Part shown: positions 1-8,657 of the stretch, one piece after another
Position numbering within the stretch: position 1 is the stretch's first letter
How the letters are laid out: every line of letters starts with the position of its first letter
Assembly (NCBI GenBank): GCA_011523545.1
Contig: WTGN01000063.1
Span: 1 to 50,280 of the forward strand
Source: Chloroflexota bacterium
GTDB lineage: Bacteria > Chloroflexota > Anaerolineae > Aggregatilineales > Phototrophicaceae
Direction of reading: 5' to 3'
Length of the DNA: 50,280 bases
The notes under the pieces: model-generated
Seen by the model: only the letters and a program-made list of their open reading frames with translations
Told to the model about the DNA's origin: nothing
Database searches by the model: none
Made by a program: the position numbers and the translations under genes

Positions 1-1036
1 GTGGGATGGCGCCCGCCCGCCCGACCCCGTCCAGAGTAGCCAGAACATCGGCGCTCTGGTTGCTGCGGAAGAAATCGGCCCGCTGCGCAAGACAGAGCGT
101 GCGCCGCTCAGGGCCAAACTGCCAAATGACCGGGCTGCCATTCTTGTTCATGTGCAGGGAGCCGCGGTCGACATCGGTCAAGATCAAGCCGATGCTGCTG
201 CTTTCGGCTTTGGGCAAATAACGGCTATAGTAGATGTTCTCTTCATACTGTATCGGCGCGTAATTGGGCGCTTCAAACCGCGGATTGGGCGGGTTGCAAT
301 CTTCCAGGGCTTCAAGCGAAAAGGCGAAGTTCAGCGCCGCCTCGTCCTGCAGCGCGGCATAATCCACCCGCTCCACCTCCTGCCGATAGGGCTCCGGGAT
401 CATGAAGACGCCCTGCCCCAATTTGAAAGGCCGCTCCCGCAGCGCCAGCAGGGCCTTGCGCCGCATATTGTGGCGGTCTTTCTCGCTGTCGCTCATCTCG
501 GCGAAAGTACGCGATTCACCGTCCGGGATGAACATATCGTCCCAGCCGAAGCCGTTGACCCCACGCAGGCTCTCGGCGATGGTCCCGGCCGTATTCCCTT
601 CGCGGATTTGCACCTCAGCCCCGTCATAGACGGCGATCAAGACCTTGGCCAAAGCCGCCCGATCGCGCCCATGCAGCCAGCCCTCGGCGATCATGCGGCG
701 CATTTCCGCCTCTTCGCAGAAATCCTTGATATAGGCGCCCGGCCGCCCGCCCAAACCGCGCAGCGCCAGCGACGTCTCCTCCACCAGGATGGGGTTATAG
801 TCGTTCGCCTTATAAGCTTCAATCGCCTTGTGGCTGACGACCTTGTAGGGGTCGAGGCTTTGGATCTCTTCGATAGACAGCTTCACGCCGATGATCTCGA
901 AATCCGGCAGGATGCGGCGGAATTCGTCGAGCTTATTGCGATTGCTGGTGGCGACTTCAAGATAAGGCCACGCGGCCTTGCGCTGTCGCAGCGTGTTGAC
1001 GAGCTTCGGCTCGGTGGCGTACAGGGCTCGGGGCAT
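1..1036 (-). CDS. HAM1/RdgB-type non-canonical purine NTP pyrophosphatase with C-terminal extension (3' end cut by window)
   Basis: This leftward frame is open from an ATG at 1036 to the window edge, giving at least 345 residues without a stop. The N-terminal 210 residues follow the ITPase/RdgB fold, which hydrolyses dITP and XTP to monophosphates and cleans the nucleotide pool: ATSNRNKLDEF near residue 29, GGRPGAYIKDF near 96, NGFGWDDMF near 164 and TFAEMSDSEKDRHNMRRKAL near 180. RdgB proteins are normally about 200 residues. Here at least 135 more follow, with no domain I recognise, and the stop lies outside the window. It is divergent from the NACHT gene across about 200 bp. The family call is firm; the role of the extension is unknown. 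Confidence 0.82.
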   Translation of the reverse strand, partial: MPRALYATEPKLVNTLRQRKAAWPYLEVATSNRNKLDEFRRILPDFEIIGVKLSIEEIQSLDPYKVVSHKAIEAYKANDYNPILVEETSLALRGLGGRPGAYIKDFCEEAEMRRMIAEGWLHGRDRAALAKVLIAVYDGAEVQIREGNTAGTIAESLRGVNGFGWDDMFIPDGESRTFAEMSDSEKDRHNMRRKALLALRERPFKLGQGVFMIPEPYRQEVERVDYAALQDEAALNFAFSLEALEDCNPPNPRFEAPNYAPIQYEENIYYSRYLPKAESSSIGLILTDVDRGSLHMNKNGSPVIWQFGPERRTLCLAQRADFFRSNQSADVLATLDGVGRAGAIP

Positions 1037-1239
1037 TGTTGCTTTGTCCAGGTTTGAAGCGGGCGGCTGCCCTCATTATCGCAGATGGCAGCGGTTCGGG
1101 ATAGAGGAGCGTACAACCAGGTGAGAATTGACCTGTATGACGAGACTAACACTGAAAGGAAATTTCGACTGTTCAACAGACGTACTTACGCTAACATAGG
1201 TGGATTGCTTGTAGATTGCTAGCTGGCCGAGAATGACTC

Positions 1240-3672
1240 ATGGGACCGTCAAAGCAGGAAAGACTCAGCGGGCTATCGGAGAATGAATTCCGTACACAGG
1301 TTGTAATGCCCTTGCTACAGAAGATGGGGTATGAGCGGATCAGGGACGTACATGGCCCCGACGAAGATGGCAAGGACATAGTCTGCCGGTATCGAACACC
1401 TCTGTCCACCGTAAACATTGCGGTCGTAATCAAGAAGGGCGATCTGTCTAATCGCAAATCTTCAAAGCAGGGTACTAATAGACTCGTCGAGGTACGTGAG
1501 CAAGTCCGTGAAGCATTCACCGTTCCAATTGAGGACGCTAGCGAAAAGACGTCAGTCGCAATTAACAGCGTTATTGTTTGGGTGTCTGGAAGAATAAGAT
1601 CGGGCGTTCGGCGTCAGGTCACTAGGGGGCTAACAAGCGAATTTATAAACGTCGAGTTTAAGGACGGGCCAGAGACCATAGACTTGCTCAAAGCCCATTA
1701 TCCGGAGTTTTGGACAATTGGCGATTTCAATATTTCGACGTATTTTGCAAGTGCTCGTACAAAGTATAGCCAACTTCAAGAGCTACTTGCACTGGGTCTG
1801 CGGGATTCGCATCGTCAACTGTCATCAGTATTTGTGGAACCTAAGATAGAACTTCGTGAACGAGTTCGTTCGAAACAGGCTATCAAAGAAAGACTGCCGC
1901 GCAAACGTTTTCAACTATCAAAGTTGCTAGAAAGCCATCCGCGGAATGTTGCGCTAATCGGCGGCATGGGAACAGGCAAGTCAGCCGCCCTGCGCCGACT
2001 TCTATTACAGATCATTGAAGTGAACGAAAAGGAGCTAAGAAAGTTTCCTATTCCAATTTTTGTCCGGTTTAGAGATCTTGATTTGAAGCAGGCCAATTCT
2101 ATTCTAGCAGGATTGCAGACTGAGTTTGAGCAGTTAACGCCGCCTGGCGAAGATAACAATATCGAAGAACTGCTTTGCGACGGGAATGTCACTGTATTAC
2201 TAGATGGGCTAGACGAATTGGAAACAGACGAGAATATCTCGCTGGGCATACAAGAGCTCGCGGCATTTGTTGAGAAGTACAGTAATCCTCGCGTCATATT
2301 CTCGTCACGTTCTTTGGAAGCTTTTGAGACAAGTGGAATATTGTCCAAGTTCACAGTTTACCATATGCGCCATCTGGATTTTCAGCAGATTCAGACACTG
2401 ATTCGCAAATGGTTCGAGAGCAGCGACAAAGACGGTGAAGCACTCATCAAGCTTGTCTCCAATCCTATGACGTATACTTCTTTGCCTCATACGCCACTGA
2501 CACTTGCACTCTTGGCCGTCGTCTACGACAGGGGTATCCAGGATTTACCCGCTAACTTAACAGAATTGATAGAGAAATACGTAGAAATTGCGCTTGGACG
2601 CTGGGATATGGACAAAGGAATTCAGCAACAGATTGAATGGCGAATCAAGCAGAATCTGCTTGGCCAGTTGGCGTGGTCATTAGTTCAAAGAGATGAAACC
2701 AGCGTATCTCTATCTTTTATTGAAGACCTGGTGGAAACACAGAGAGCGGAAATCGGGCTGTCTTATGATAGCAAGGCAATTGCTCGGGAGGTTGTCGAAA
2801 GATCAGGTCTTCTTGTTCCTAGAGGCGAGGCACAGTACATCTTTAAGCACAATTCTTTCCTTTCATATTTTGCCGGACACGAATTGTCGTTGCGACCTGA
2901 CAGTCGCGAGCAAATTGTTCAGCATTTTTATGATTTTGCCTGGTCACGGATAATATTCTTCGCATGCGGCATAAAAAGGGATGACCGCTCCTTCTTGGCG
3001 TCCATTGCAAATGATATTGTAATTCCAGAAGAAGACCTTCTTCATTTTGCGATGCAACTGGGTCTAGTTACGCAAGCGTCGTATTTGACACCGCTGTCTG
3101 TAAAGGTTGACCTGCTAAAGAGGGCGATCTTCAGTGCGGTTCTAGCTTGGGACGAAATTGCAGATCGATTGCGCCAGGTGCGTGAATCTGACGACAGTAA
3201 GCGTCAAGTTGGGCAATTGGTCCTGCTTGACTTTATTACTGCTCATCTTGGCCTGGGGCTCGGTTCTCCTATCTTGAGGCCAGCACTTGAAGCACTATCA
3301 CGTGAAGTATTGGATGCGCCGACCACAATTCTTGATACAATTAGAGATGTTCAGATGGAGTGGTATTCGTTCTTTCTCGCAATTGCATGTTTAGAAGTCG
3401 AAGCCGTCGATAGCTTTGTGGAGTTGATGTCCGCCGAATACATACGAAATCCGATGCTTCTCGCATTCTGCGAATTGCACGCTGAATTCACTCATGATAT
3501 TGCGGCGTTGTCTAGTGAAAACAGTGCGAAGCTTGACGGGCAAATCAAGAGATTAACCAAGAGGCGGCGAGGTCTCGCTAAGCAGATCAATGGGCTGTTT
3601 GATCAAGCACCAAACCCTATCCGCCTTCCCGTGCCGACGTCACCTTCGGCAAAAACAAACGAGGCGCCATGA
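1240..3672 (+). CDS. Mrr-like nuclease fused to NACHT NTPase, candidate anti-phage protein
   Basis: This 810-residue protein has three parts. Residues 12-70 resemble the Mrr/PD-(D/E)xK nuclease core: a GY motif at 30-31, D46 in GKDIV and lysines 65-66. The Gln/Glu normally two residues before the Lys is replaced by a hydrophobic residue, so activity is uncertain. Residues 237-330 are a NACHT NTPase with Walker A GGMGTGKS (241-248) and Walker B VLLDGLDELE (319-328). A KHNSFLSYFAGHEL stretch typical of NACHT/STAND proteins follows, then about 250 helical residues that could be the sensor. Known bacterial NACHT proteins of this layout defend against phage, which is the inferred role. The ATG at 1240 has no clear ribosome binding site. 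The gene is visibly AT-richer than its neighbours, consistent with transfer, and stands alone. Confidence 0.8.
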   Translation: MGPSKQERLSGLSENEFRTQVVMPLLQKMGYERIRDVHGPDEDGKDIVCRYRTPLSTVNIAVVIKKGDLSNRKSSKQGTNRLVEVREQVREAFTVPIEDASEKTSVAINSVIVWVSGRIRSGVRRQVTRGLTSEFINVEFKDGPETIDLLKAHYPEFWTIGDFNISTYFASARTKYSQLQELLALGLRDSHRQLSSVFVEPKIELRERVRSKQAIKERLPRKRFQLSKLLESHPRNVALIGGMGTGKSAALRRLLLQIIEVNEKELRKFPIPIFVRFRDLDLKQANSILAGLQTEFEQLTPPGEDNNIEELLCDGNVTVLLDGLDELETDENISLGIQELAAFVEKYSNPRVIFSSRSLEAFETSGILSKFTVYHMRHLDFQQIQTLIRKWFESSDKDGEALIKLVSNPMTYTSLPHTPLTLALLAVVYDRGIQDLPANLTELIEKYVEIALGRWDMDKGIQQQIEWRIKQNLLGQLAWSLVQRDETSVSLSFIEDLVETQRAEIGLSYDSKAIAREVVERSGLLVPRGEAQYIFKHNSFLSYFAGHELSLRPDSREQIVQHFYDFAWSRIIFFACGIKRDDRSFLASIANDIVIPEEDLLHFAMQLGLVTQASYLTPLSVKVDLLKRAIFSAVLAWDEIADRLRQVRESDDSKRQVGQLVLLDFITAHLGLGLGSPILRPALEALSREVLDAPTTILDTIRDVQMEWYSFFLAIACLEVEAVDSFVELMSAEYIRNPMLLAFCELHAEFTHDIAALSSENSAKLDGQIKRLTKRRRGLAKQINGLFDQAPNPIRLPVPTSPSAKTNEAP

Positions 3673-3782
3673 ATTGACTCAAGTCAGAAAGTATCGCGTC
3701 CCGCGACTCCAACTGCATTCTTGATGCGTACCACAGGCTAGTAATTCAAGTCTTACGAGAACCACTTTCATATAATAATGTA

Positions 3783-4667
3783 CTATGTGCCCGCCCGCGC
3801 CACAAATTCCAGGCTGAGCGTCACATCGTCGGTGACATTGGCGACCGATGGCACATCCGGTATCACCAGGCCAAAATCACCATGCAGCAGATTCACCGTC
3901 GCGCTGCCGTGGATCTCGCTCTCGCTGACCAGCGTAATAGTCGTGGCGAAGGTGACATTCCGCGTGACACCGGTCACAGTCAAATCGCCAATGACATCAA
4001 ACATCAAGCTGCCGCCGACGTCGACGCCCGCCGCCGACCACCCGCTTAGCTCGCGCGGCTCAAAGACGATGAACTCGAATTCGTCCTGCGCCGACTTGAG
4101 GATGCTGCTGCGCAGGGCCCGATTGCGGAAGCTGTTGTCGGTTTCCAGCGTGCGCGCGTTTATCAAGATTCTGCCGATGCTCGAGTTGGCCGGGTTCGCC
4201 ATGTCCACCATGATGCTGCCGCCGAGCTCGTTGGTAGCGCCGATCACGGTCGTGCGGACGCCGCGCAAGTCTTCCTCCAGCATGAAGCGAGCCAGGCTCT
4301 CGGCAGCGACGATCTTGAACTCCACCGGTTCGCTAACGGGGGCGAGCGCTTCAACGGCCGCCGCCACGCTGCTGTCCACTGCTGCCGACACGCTGATATC
4401 GACCGCTTCGGCAACGGCCACCGCGACAGCATCGGCGATCACCGTATTCGCCACATCGACCATCGCCGTGCCAACCGCCTCCGCCATATTGTCTTCGCTG
4501 GCTTCAAGCGTGGCCAAGGCATCTTCCACCGTCAGGCTGGCCTCGCCCGACCCGCCGGTGATCCAGATGTAACCCAGGATTCCCGCCGCCGCGCCGCCAG
4601 CCAGCGCCACCAACAACAATATCAATACCAGCAAGTAAGGTACACCGCTCCTGTTTGCTTTCGACAT
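3783..4667 (-). CDS. Membrane-anchored YceI-like protein
   Basis: The product has a short basic N-terminus, a membrane segment at about residues 10-34, an Ala/Val/Asp-rich low-complexity stretch at about 62-110, and a C-terminal YceI-like beta-barrel domain (about 115-294). YceI domains form a lipocalin-like barrel that binds isoprenoid-type lipids, so an extracytoplasmic lipid-binding role is likely but its ligand is unknown. Start choice: the frame opens at an ATG at 4703, but that codon has no ribosome binding site. The ATG at 4667 has a GGGAG about 12 bases upstream and gives a normal signal-anchor beginning MSKANRSG. The adjacent upstream DNA holds no partner gene. Confidence 0.8.
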   Translation of the reverse strand: MSKANRSGVPYLLVLILLLVALAGGAAAGILGYIWITGGSGEASLTVEDALATLEASEDNMAEAVGTAMVDVANTVIADAVAVAVAEAVDISVSAAVDSSVAAAVEALAPVSEPVEFKIVAAESLARFMLEEDLRGVRTTVIGATNELGGSIMVDMANPANSSIGRILINARTLETDNSFRNRALRSSILKSAQDEFEFIVFEPRELSGWSAAGVDVGGSLMFDVIGDLTVTGVTRNVTFATTITLVSESEIHGSATVNLLHGDFGLVIPDVPSVANVTDDVTLSLEFVARAGT

Positions 4668-5217
4668 TTTTGTAGGCGTCTCCCTCTCTTCCTTATGCTG
4701 CATCCAGCAATTCTACACGGTACTATGAAAAGCCATGTAAATGAATTGTAAAGTTCCAGCCAGCCCGGTTGGCCTGCCGCACTGTATGACGCCAGGCAAG
4801 CGCGCTGCGTTCAGCGATATATCCCAAGCAGAGCCCGCACTTATCCCAATATATCCCAATATATACAATCCAATATGGGATAAAATTGGCGGCCACGGGC
4901 CGGCTCGGTAGTGTATCCTTTTCGGTTGAAATACATTTGGTCAATCATCGACATGGGATTCTTAACCCAAAATACCCGCGATCTGGTAGGGGCGACTCGG
5001 TGAGTCGCCCGCAATTCGTCCAGATTCTAGTCGGCGGGCGTTTCAGCGCCGCGCGTAGACACAGCGGGTCAAATGCCCTACAGGCTGACAGGTGCTTGTT
5101 GTAATTTGCTTCCACCGAATTCGATACGCCGCCGCCGGCCCTCATGTTTAGCATTGCGCCCAAGAGAGTGCTACAATCTCCACTGACGGCATCGTTTCAA
5201 AGCGCGAGGAGACGGTC
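4668..5217. other. Intergenic stretch with TATCCCA motifs and one repeat element
   Basis: I find no gene here. The stretch holds several TATCCCA copies between about 4824 and 4880, including one facing an inverted TGGGATA, and a copy of the dispersed TAGGGGCGA repeat at 4987-5083. The TATCCCA cluster lies upstream of both the leftward YceI gene and the rightward hydrolase, so it could be an operator or a chance AT-rich run. Confidence 0.5.
4987..5083. repeat. Dispersed TAGGGGCGA element, copy 1
   Basis: The left part is a hairpin, GGGCGACTC-GGT-GAGTCGCCC, preceded by TAGG. The middle holds a variant of the CGTTTCAGCG motif seen in other copies, and the right end is GCCCTACAG. This copy is about 97 bp and is diverged on its right half relative to the 75 bp copies at 15900 and 16027. 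Confidence 0.75.
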
Positions 5218-5901
5218 ATGGCTGCTTCAATTAGATGGTTAGGGCACTCAGCTTATGCTTTCGATTTTGACGGACACAAATTATTGATTGATCCCTTTGT
5301 CAGCGGCAATCCCGTCGCCAAGGCGGCAGCCAACGAACTGAAAGCCGAAGTCATCCTTTTGACGCACGCCCACGGCGACCACGTCGGCGATTCGGTCGAG
5401 ATCGCCAAGCGCACCGGCGCGCTTGTCGTCTGCAACTTCGAGATGGGCGATTGGTTTATGGCGCACGGCGTACAGAATGTCTTTCAGGGCAATCCCGGCG
5501 GCACCTTCCGCAACGGCTGGATGAGCGCCAAATGGACTGTCGCCCACCACAGTTCCTCCTTCCCCGACGGCACCTACGGCGGCCAGCCCAACGGTTTTGT
5601 GATCCGCGGCGGCGGCAAAGTCATTTATCATGCCGGCGACACCAGCTTGTTCAGCGACATGAAGCTGATCGGCGACGAAGGGCTGGACCTGGCGCTCCTG
5701 CCCATCGGCGACTGTTTCACCATGGGCATAGACGATTCCATCAGGGCCATCGGTTTCTTGTCGCCAGGGCTTGTATCGCCGATGCACTACAACACCTTCC
5801 CGCCGATTGAGCAGGATGCCGACGCCTGGGCGGCGCGCGTCAATGCCGAAACGAGCGCCCGCGCTGTCGTGCTTGAGCCGGACGGAGAACTTAGTCTGTG
5901 A
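5218..5901 (+). CDS. UPF0173-type metal-dependent hydrolase (UlaG-like metallo-beta-lactamase fold)
   Basis: The 227-residue product has the metallo-beta-lactamase signature LTHAHGDHVGD at about residues 48-58, a YHAGDTSLF metal-binding stretch and a late PMHYNTFPPI segment, all typical of the UPF0173/UlaG group. These are soluble hydrolases that use two metal ions; their substrates are mostly unknown. The length matches the family. The start at 5218 follows an AGGAG nine bases upstream. Its 3' end overlaps the convergent nucleotidyltransferase gene by 11 bp. Confidence 0.9.
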   Translation: MAASIRWLGHSAYAFDFDGHKLLIDPFVSGNPVAKAAANELKAEVILLTHAHGDHVGDSVEIAKRTGALVVCNFEMGDWFMAHGVQNVFQGNPGGTFRNGWMSAKWTVAHHSSSFPDGTYGGQPNGFVIRGGGKVIYHAGDTSLFSDMKLIGDEGLDLALLPIGDCFTMGIDDSIRAIGFLSPGLVSPMHYNTFPPIEQDADAWAARVNAETSARAVVLEPDGELSL

Positions 5902-6745
5902 ACGGGGCCGCCTCGTCTTCGCGCCGCAGCCGCCTGATATAGCGCTCGATTTCCTTGTAAGTCACAGCTTCGTGATGATAATTCAGCGCCCGCGCAAGCT
6001 CTCGCGACAAGCGCCCGAACAGTTCAAGCTGAATCAGCAGCGCGTCCCAGAGATCCGCCGCCCGCCAGCCCGCCCAAATCTTGCCGATAGCGGCCATGGA
6101 CTCGGCATCAGTCCAAGCGCCGATTCGCCGGCCCAGCAGCCAGGTATTGACCGACCCTGCCCCAAATTCACGCGCATGCCATTCCAACAGACGCAGCAGA
6201 TTGGTTTTCATCGTCCAGTCGCGGTATTTGACCACCCAAAATTCGCGCCGGCGTATGAACTGCGCTACGTGTATCGCCTCGAACCAGAACTCGTTCATGG
6301 CCGCTTGCAGGTCCTCCGCCGTCGGGGGCGGCGGCTGCGGGAAGACCCGCGGCGATGGCGGCAGGTCACGAAGCAGGCCGTCCTTGTCCTCGATGACCCG
6401 ATAGCCCCGTTGGTACTCGTCGGAGAGCGGGGGCATCAGATCGATTTGCCGCGGCTCTACAAATTGAAAGTCAACCTTGATGCCGCCGCGGAACCAGACC
6501 AGTCGATAAGGCGCGTCTGCGCGCAGAGGGAATCGAATCCAAACATCGCCCAGCGCGTCAAGCCAGCTGTCTTCCGCAATATAGCGCTTGATATCCGCCG
6601 TGATGACCTGCAGATCCAAATCGGAAAACTCATCGCTTGAGCCATCGGCGCGGGCCTGCGAGCCGGTCAGCACGAGGGCGCGGACAGCGCTTTCCCCCCG
6701 CGCCCAATCTCTTGCCCGGTCAAGATAGGCATGCCTGTTTGCCAT
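5891..6745 (-). CDS. Aminoglycoside 6-adenylyltransferase-like nucleotidyltransferase (ANT(6)/AadK family)
   Basis: The 284-residue product has the polymerase-beta-type nucleotidyltransferase motif GSQARADGSSDEFSDLDLQV near the N-terminus and a long C-terminal half of the streptomycin adenylyltransferase type (FWFEAIHVAQFIRRREFW, KTNLLRLLEWHA). ANT(6) enzymes transfer AMP from ATP to the 6-hydroxyl of streptomycin. Chromosomal relatives in environmental bacteria are often not proven resistance genes, so I call only the family. The frame opens at 6763, but the ATG at 6745 has an AGGGG nine bases upstream and is preferred. The gene is convergent with the hydrolase, overlapping it by 11 bp. Confidence 0.85.
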   Translation of the reverse strand: MANRHAYLDRARDWARGESAVRALVLTGSQARADGSSDEFSDLDLQVITADIKRYIAEDSWLDALGDVWIRFPLRADAPYRLVWFRGGIKVDFQFVEPRQIDLMPPLSDEYQRGYRVIEDKDGLLRDLPPSPRVFPQPPPPTAEDLQAAMNEFWFEAIHVAQFIRRREFWVVKYRDWTMKTNLLRLLEWHAREFGAGSVNTWLLGRRIGAWTDAESMAAIGKIWAGWRAADLWDALLIQLELFGRLSRELARALNYHHEAVTYKEIERYIRRLRREDEAAPFTD

Positions 6746-6845
6746 GGCCTCGTCCCCTTTCAACGCGAGCGCTCAATAACGGCCGAATGAATTCCAGCAT
6801 CCGCTGAGACGGCTAATGAGCGGCCACCGGGCGGAAAAGCAAGTG

Positions 6846-6872
6846 TTGACGCCCGCATTCCTGTGCTAGAAT
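6846..6872 (+). promoter_or_regulatory. Probable sigma-70-type promoter of rsfS
   Basis: A -35 box TTGACG (6846-6851) is followed after 15 bp by TAGAAT (6867-6872), preceded by TG one base away, an extended -10. The -10 overlaps the first in-frame ATG at 6871, so transcription would begin near 6879 and translation at the ATG at 6898. Confidence 0.6.
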
Positions 6873-6897
6873 GAGCCTAGTCCAAAAGGCTCGAACG

Positions 6898-7263
6898 ATG
6901 GAGATGCAGTATTTGAACGCTTTGCAGCTTGCCCGTCATATTGTGGATCTGGTCGAGGAGCGGAAAGCGGAAGACATCCTGCTGCTCGACTTGCGACCTG
7001 ACCAAATCATCGCCGATTTTTTCATCATCTGCAGCGGCGACAATGAGCGCCACCTGCGCGCTTTGACCGAAATGGTCCGCCTCGATGTCAAAGAGAAATA
7101 CCGGAAACTGCCCTTCACCAACGAAGGCACGGCCGAGAACGGCTGGATCGTGATGGACTACGGCGATGTGGTCGTTCACTTCTTCGCGCCGGATAAGCGA
7201 GCATTCTACGCCTTGGAAGCGCTTTGGGACGCTGCCGCCAAAGTGATGCTGCGGATTCAGTAA
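6898..7263 (+). CDS. rsfS: Ribosomal silencing factor RsfS (Iojap family)
   Basis: RsfS binds ribosomal protein uL14 and blocks subunit joining when growth slows. The 121-residue product carries the Iojap core: LARHIVDLVEERKAEDILLLDL, then FFIICSGDNERHLRAL, then GWIVMDYGDVVVHFF. Start choice: the frame opens at 6871, but that ATG lies inside the promoter -10 box; the ATG at 6898 has AAAAGG at 6884-6889. In many bacteria rsfS follows nadD or an LytR-type gene; here it stands alone behind its own promoter. Confidence 0.93.
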   Translation: MEMQYLNALQLARHIVDLVEERKAEDILLLDLRPDQIIADFFIICSGDNERHLRALTEMVRLDVKEKYRKLPFTNEGTAENGWIVMDYGDVVVHFFAPDKRAFYALEALWDAAAKVMLRIQ

Positions 7264-7331
7264 TTCGCGGCAAGGCCCTTGCCCGCGCGAAATGATTCGC
7301 CTTATTCCGCGGTCCCCGGAGCAACAAACTT

Positions 7332-7344
7332 TGTAGGGGCGAGT
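7332..7344. repeat. Short fragment of the dispersed repeat (TGTAGGGGCGAGT)
   Basis: This 13-base match to the left terminus of the repeat family sits just upstream of the DinB gene. It is short enough to be a remnant or chance; I list it because the family is abundant in the window. Confidence 0.35.
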
Positions 7345-7362
7345 TAAACAGGAGACGACGCT

Positions 7363-7824
7363 ATGGACCCAATGTTTGTCGCTGTCATCAGTCGCCTGGA
7401 AGCGATGCATCAGGAGTACCTTGAATATATGCACGGTCTCACGACCGAAGAACTGGATTGGTCGCCCGGCCCGGAGATGAATTCGCTTTGCGTCCTGGCC
7501 GTTCATGTGACAGCGGCTGAGCGCTTTTGGATCGGCATCGGCATTGATGACGTCGGCGAGCGCAATCGGCCGGCGGAATTCTTGGCTTCCGGTTACGAGC
7601 TGGAGGCGCTAAAGGCCCTTTTTGCCGCCAACATCGCCTTTTACAAAGAGGCATTCCGAGCGCTGGATGCCAGCCGCCTGGCCGAAGTGGTGGATGTCGG
7701 TCACTTCATGGATCGGCCGTCTCAACTGGTCACGCGGGCTTATGCCTTGCTGCGCGGCCTCGATCACACGGCCGAGCATTTGGGCCACGCCGGCATGACC
7801 CGCCAGTTGCTGGACCGGCGCTAA
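7363..7824 (+). CDS. DinB-like (DUF664) four-helix protein
   Basis: The 153-residue product matches the DinB/DUF664 helical bundle. The metal-binding histidines are visible: one in VLAVHVTAAERFW (about residue 48) and a pair in LDHTAEHLGHAG (about 135-141). Members of this superfamily include thiol-dependent S-transferases; most, like this one, have no assigned substrate. An AGGAGACG lies before the ATG at 7363. It is not next to the two DinB paralogues at 27987-28997 and differs from them clearly. Confidence 0.85.
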   Translation: MDPMFVAVISRLEAMHQEYLEYMHGLTTEELDWSPGPEMNSLCVLAVHVTAAERFWIGIGIDDVGERNRPAEFLASGYELEALKALFAANIAFYKEAFRALDASRLAEVVDVGHFMDRPSQLVTRAYALLRGLDHTAEHLGHAGMTRQLLDRR

Positions 7825-7825
7825 C

Positions 7826-8260
7826 TCAGGCCGATTCGGCGAACTTCTTGAAAGCGTCCATCGTCTGGCGCGTCTGCTTCTTGAACATGCCGCTGGGCAT
7901 GAAGAGCGACATCAGGCGCATCATGCCGTGGAAGCGAAAGTCGGAATCCAGCACCCAGCGCGTGGTCTCGCCTTCATCATAGAAGTAGTTGCGCACGATA
8001 TTGTGAACGCCCTTGGCATCGTACGTGCCGGAAAATTCATCGGGCAGATCCCGCGTGAGGATAGTCTCGATCATCTCCACGCGCCGCTTGCCCATATCAT
8101 AGAGCAGCTTCGTCTTGGCGCCCGGCTGCCCCGGTTCGCCGCTTAGATGATCGTGGCTGATGAGACCTTCCTGCCATTCTTTGAGATTCTCAAAACTATC
8201 AAATAGTTCAATCACGCGATCGCGAGGCAAGTTGATGATCGTTTCCATTTTGTAGCGCAT
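7826..8260 (-). CDS. SRPBCC (START/Bet v1-like) family protein
   Basis: The 144-residue product begins MRYKMETIINLPRDRVIELFDS, the standard first strand and helix of the SRPBCC/polyketide-cyclase fold, and ends with the long C-terminal helix MFKKQTRQTMDAFKKFAES. These proteins bind hydrophobic ligands in a deep pocket; the ligand here is unknown. The frame opens at 8326, but the ATG at 8260 has GGGAGG directly upstream and fits the family's N-terminus, so it is chosen. It is convergent with the DinB gene, one base apart. Confidence 0.85.
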   Translation of the reverse strand: MRYKMETIINLPRDRVIELFDSFENLKEWQEGLISHDHLSGEPGQPGAKTKLLYDMGKRRVEMIETILTRDLPDEFSGTYDAKGVHNIVRNYFYDEGETTRWVLDSDFRFHGMMRLMSLFMPSGMFKKQTRQTMDAFKKFAESA

Positions 8261-8657
8261 GGTTCCTCCCTCATCCCCGCGCAATTCGCGGCGATCCAGT
8301 GGGATTCTACCTGATTCAGCGCGCAATGCAGTGGCGGATTTCTAGTCCCGGGCGACAGCATGACCTGATGCAGACTCGATGACAGCATTCCGCCCCTCTC
8401 ATTTTGATGAAACTGCCGATTACCTTGCTCAATCATATCGAATTCTGTAGGGGCGAGGCGGTGACTCGCCCTACAGCACACACTATGACAGTCACCGGCG
8501 TTTCGGCGCCAAGTGCGGCTCGCGTTGATACTGACCGCGACACTTCGGGTCGAAGGCCCCTACAGATTCCTTGTTTCGAGTTCGCGATAAGGTCTGAGCC
8601 AAGTTCTGACTTGCGAGCGGCTGCGGCCGGCGAAGAAATCCCGCCCGCGCCAGTATG
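8261..8657. other. Intergenic stretch with a full repeat element
   Basis: There is no recognisable gene in this stretch. It holds repeat copy 2 (8446-8564) in its middle, and it is the region downstream of the metal ABC transporter operon, which ends at 8658. Confidence 0.5.
8446..8564. repeat. Dispersed TGTAGGGGCG element, copy 2
   Basis: The copy runs from TGTAGGGGCG to a matching inverted GGCCCCTACA, with an internal GGGCGAGGCGGTGACTCGCCC hairpin and a GGCGTTTCGGCGCC hairpin. At about 119 bp it is longer than the copies at 15900 and 16027, apparently because of extra internal sequence. Confidence 0.75.

Noticed and set aside
152..1057. 301-residue rightward frame
   Set aside because: It is the shadow of the leftward HAM1-type gene; the leftward product has clear family motifs and this one has none.
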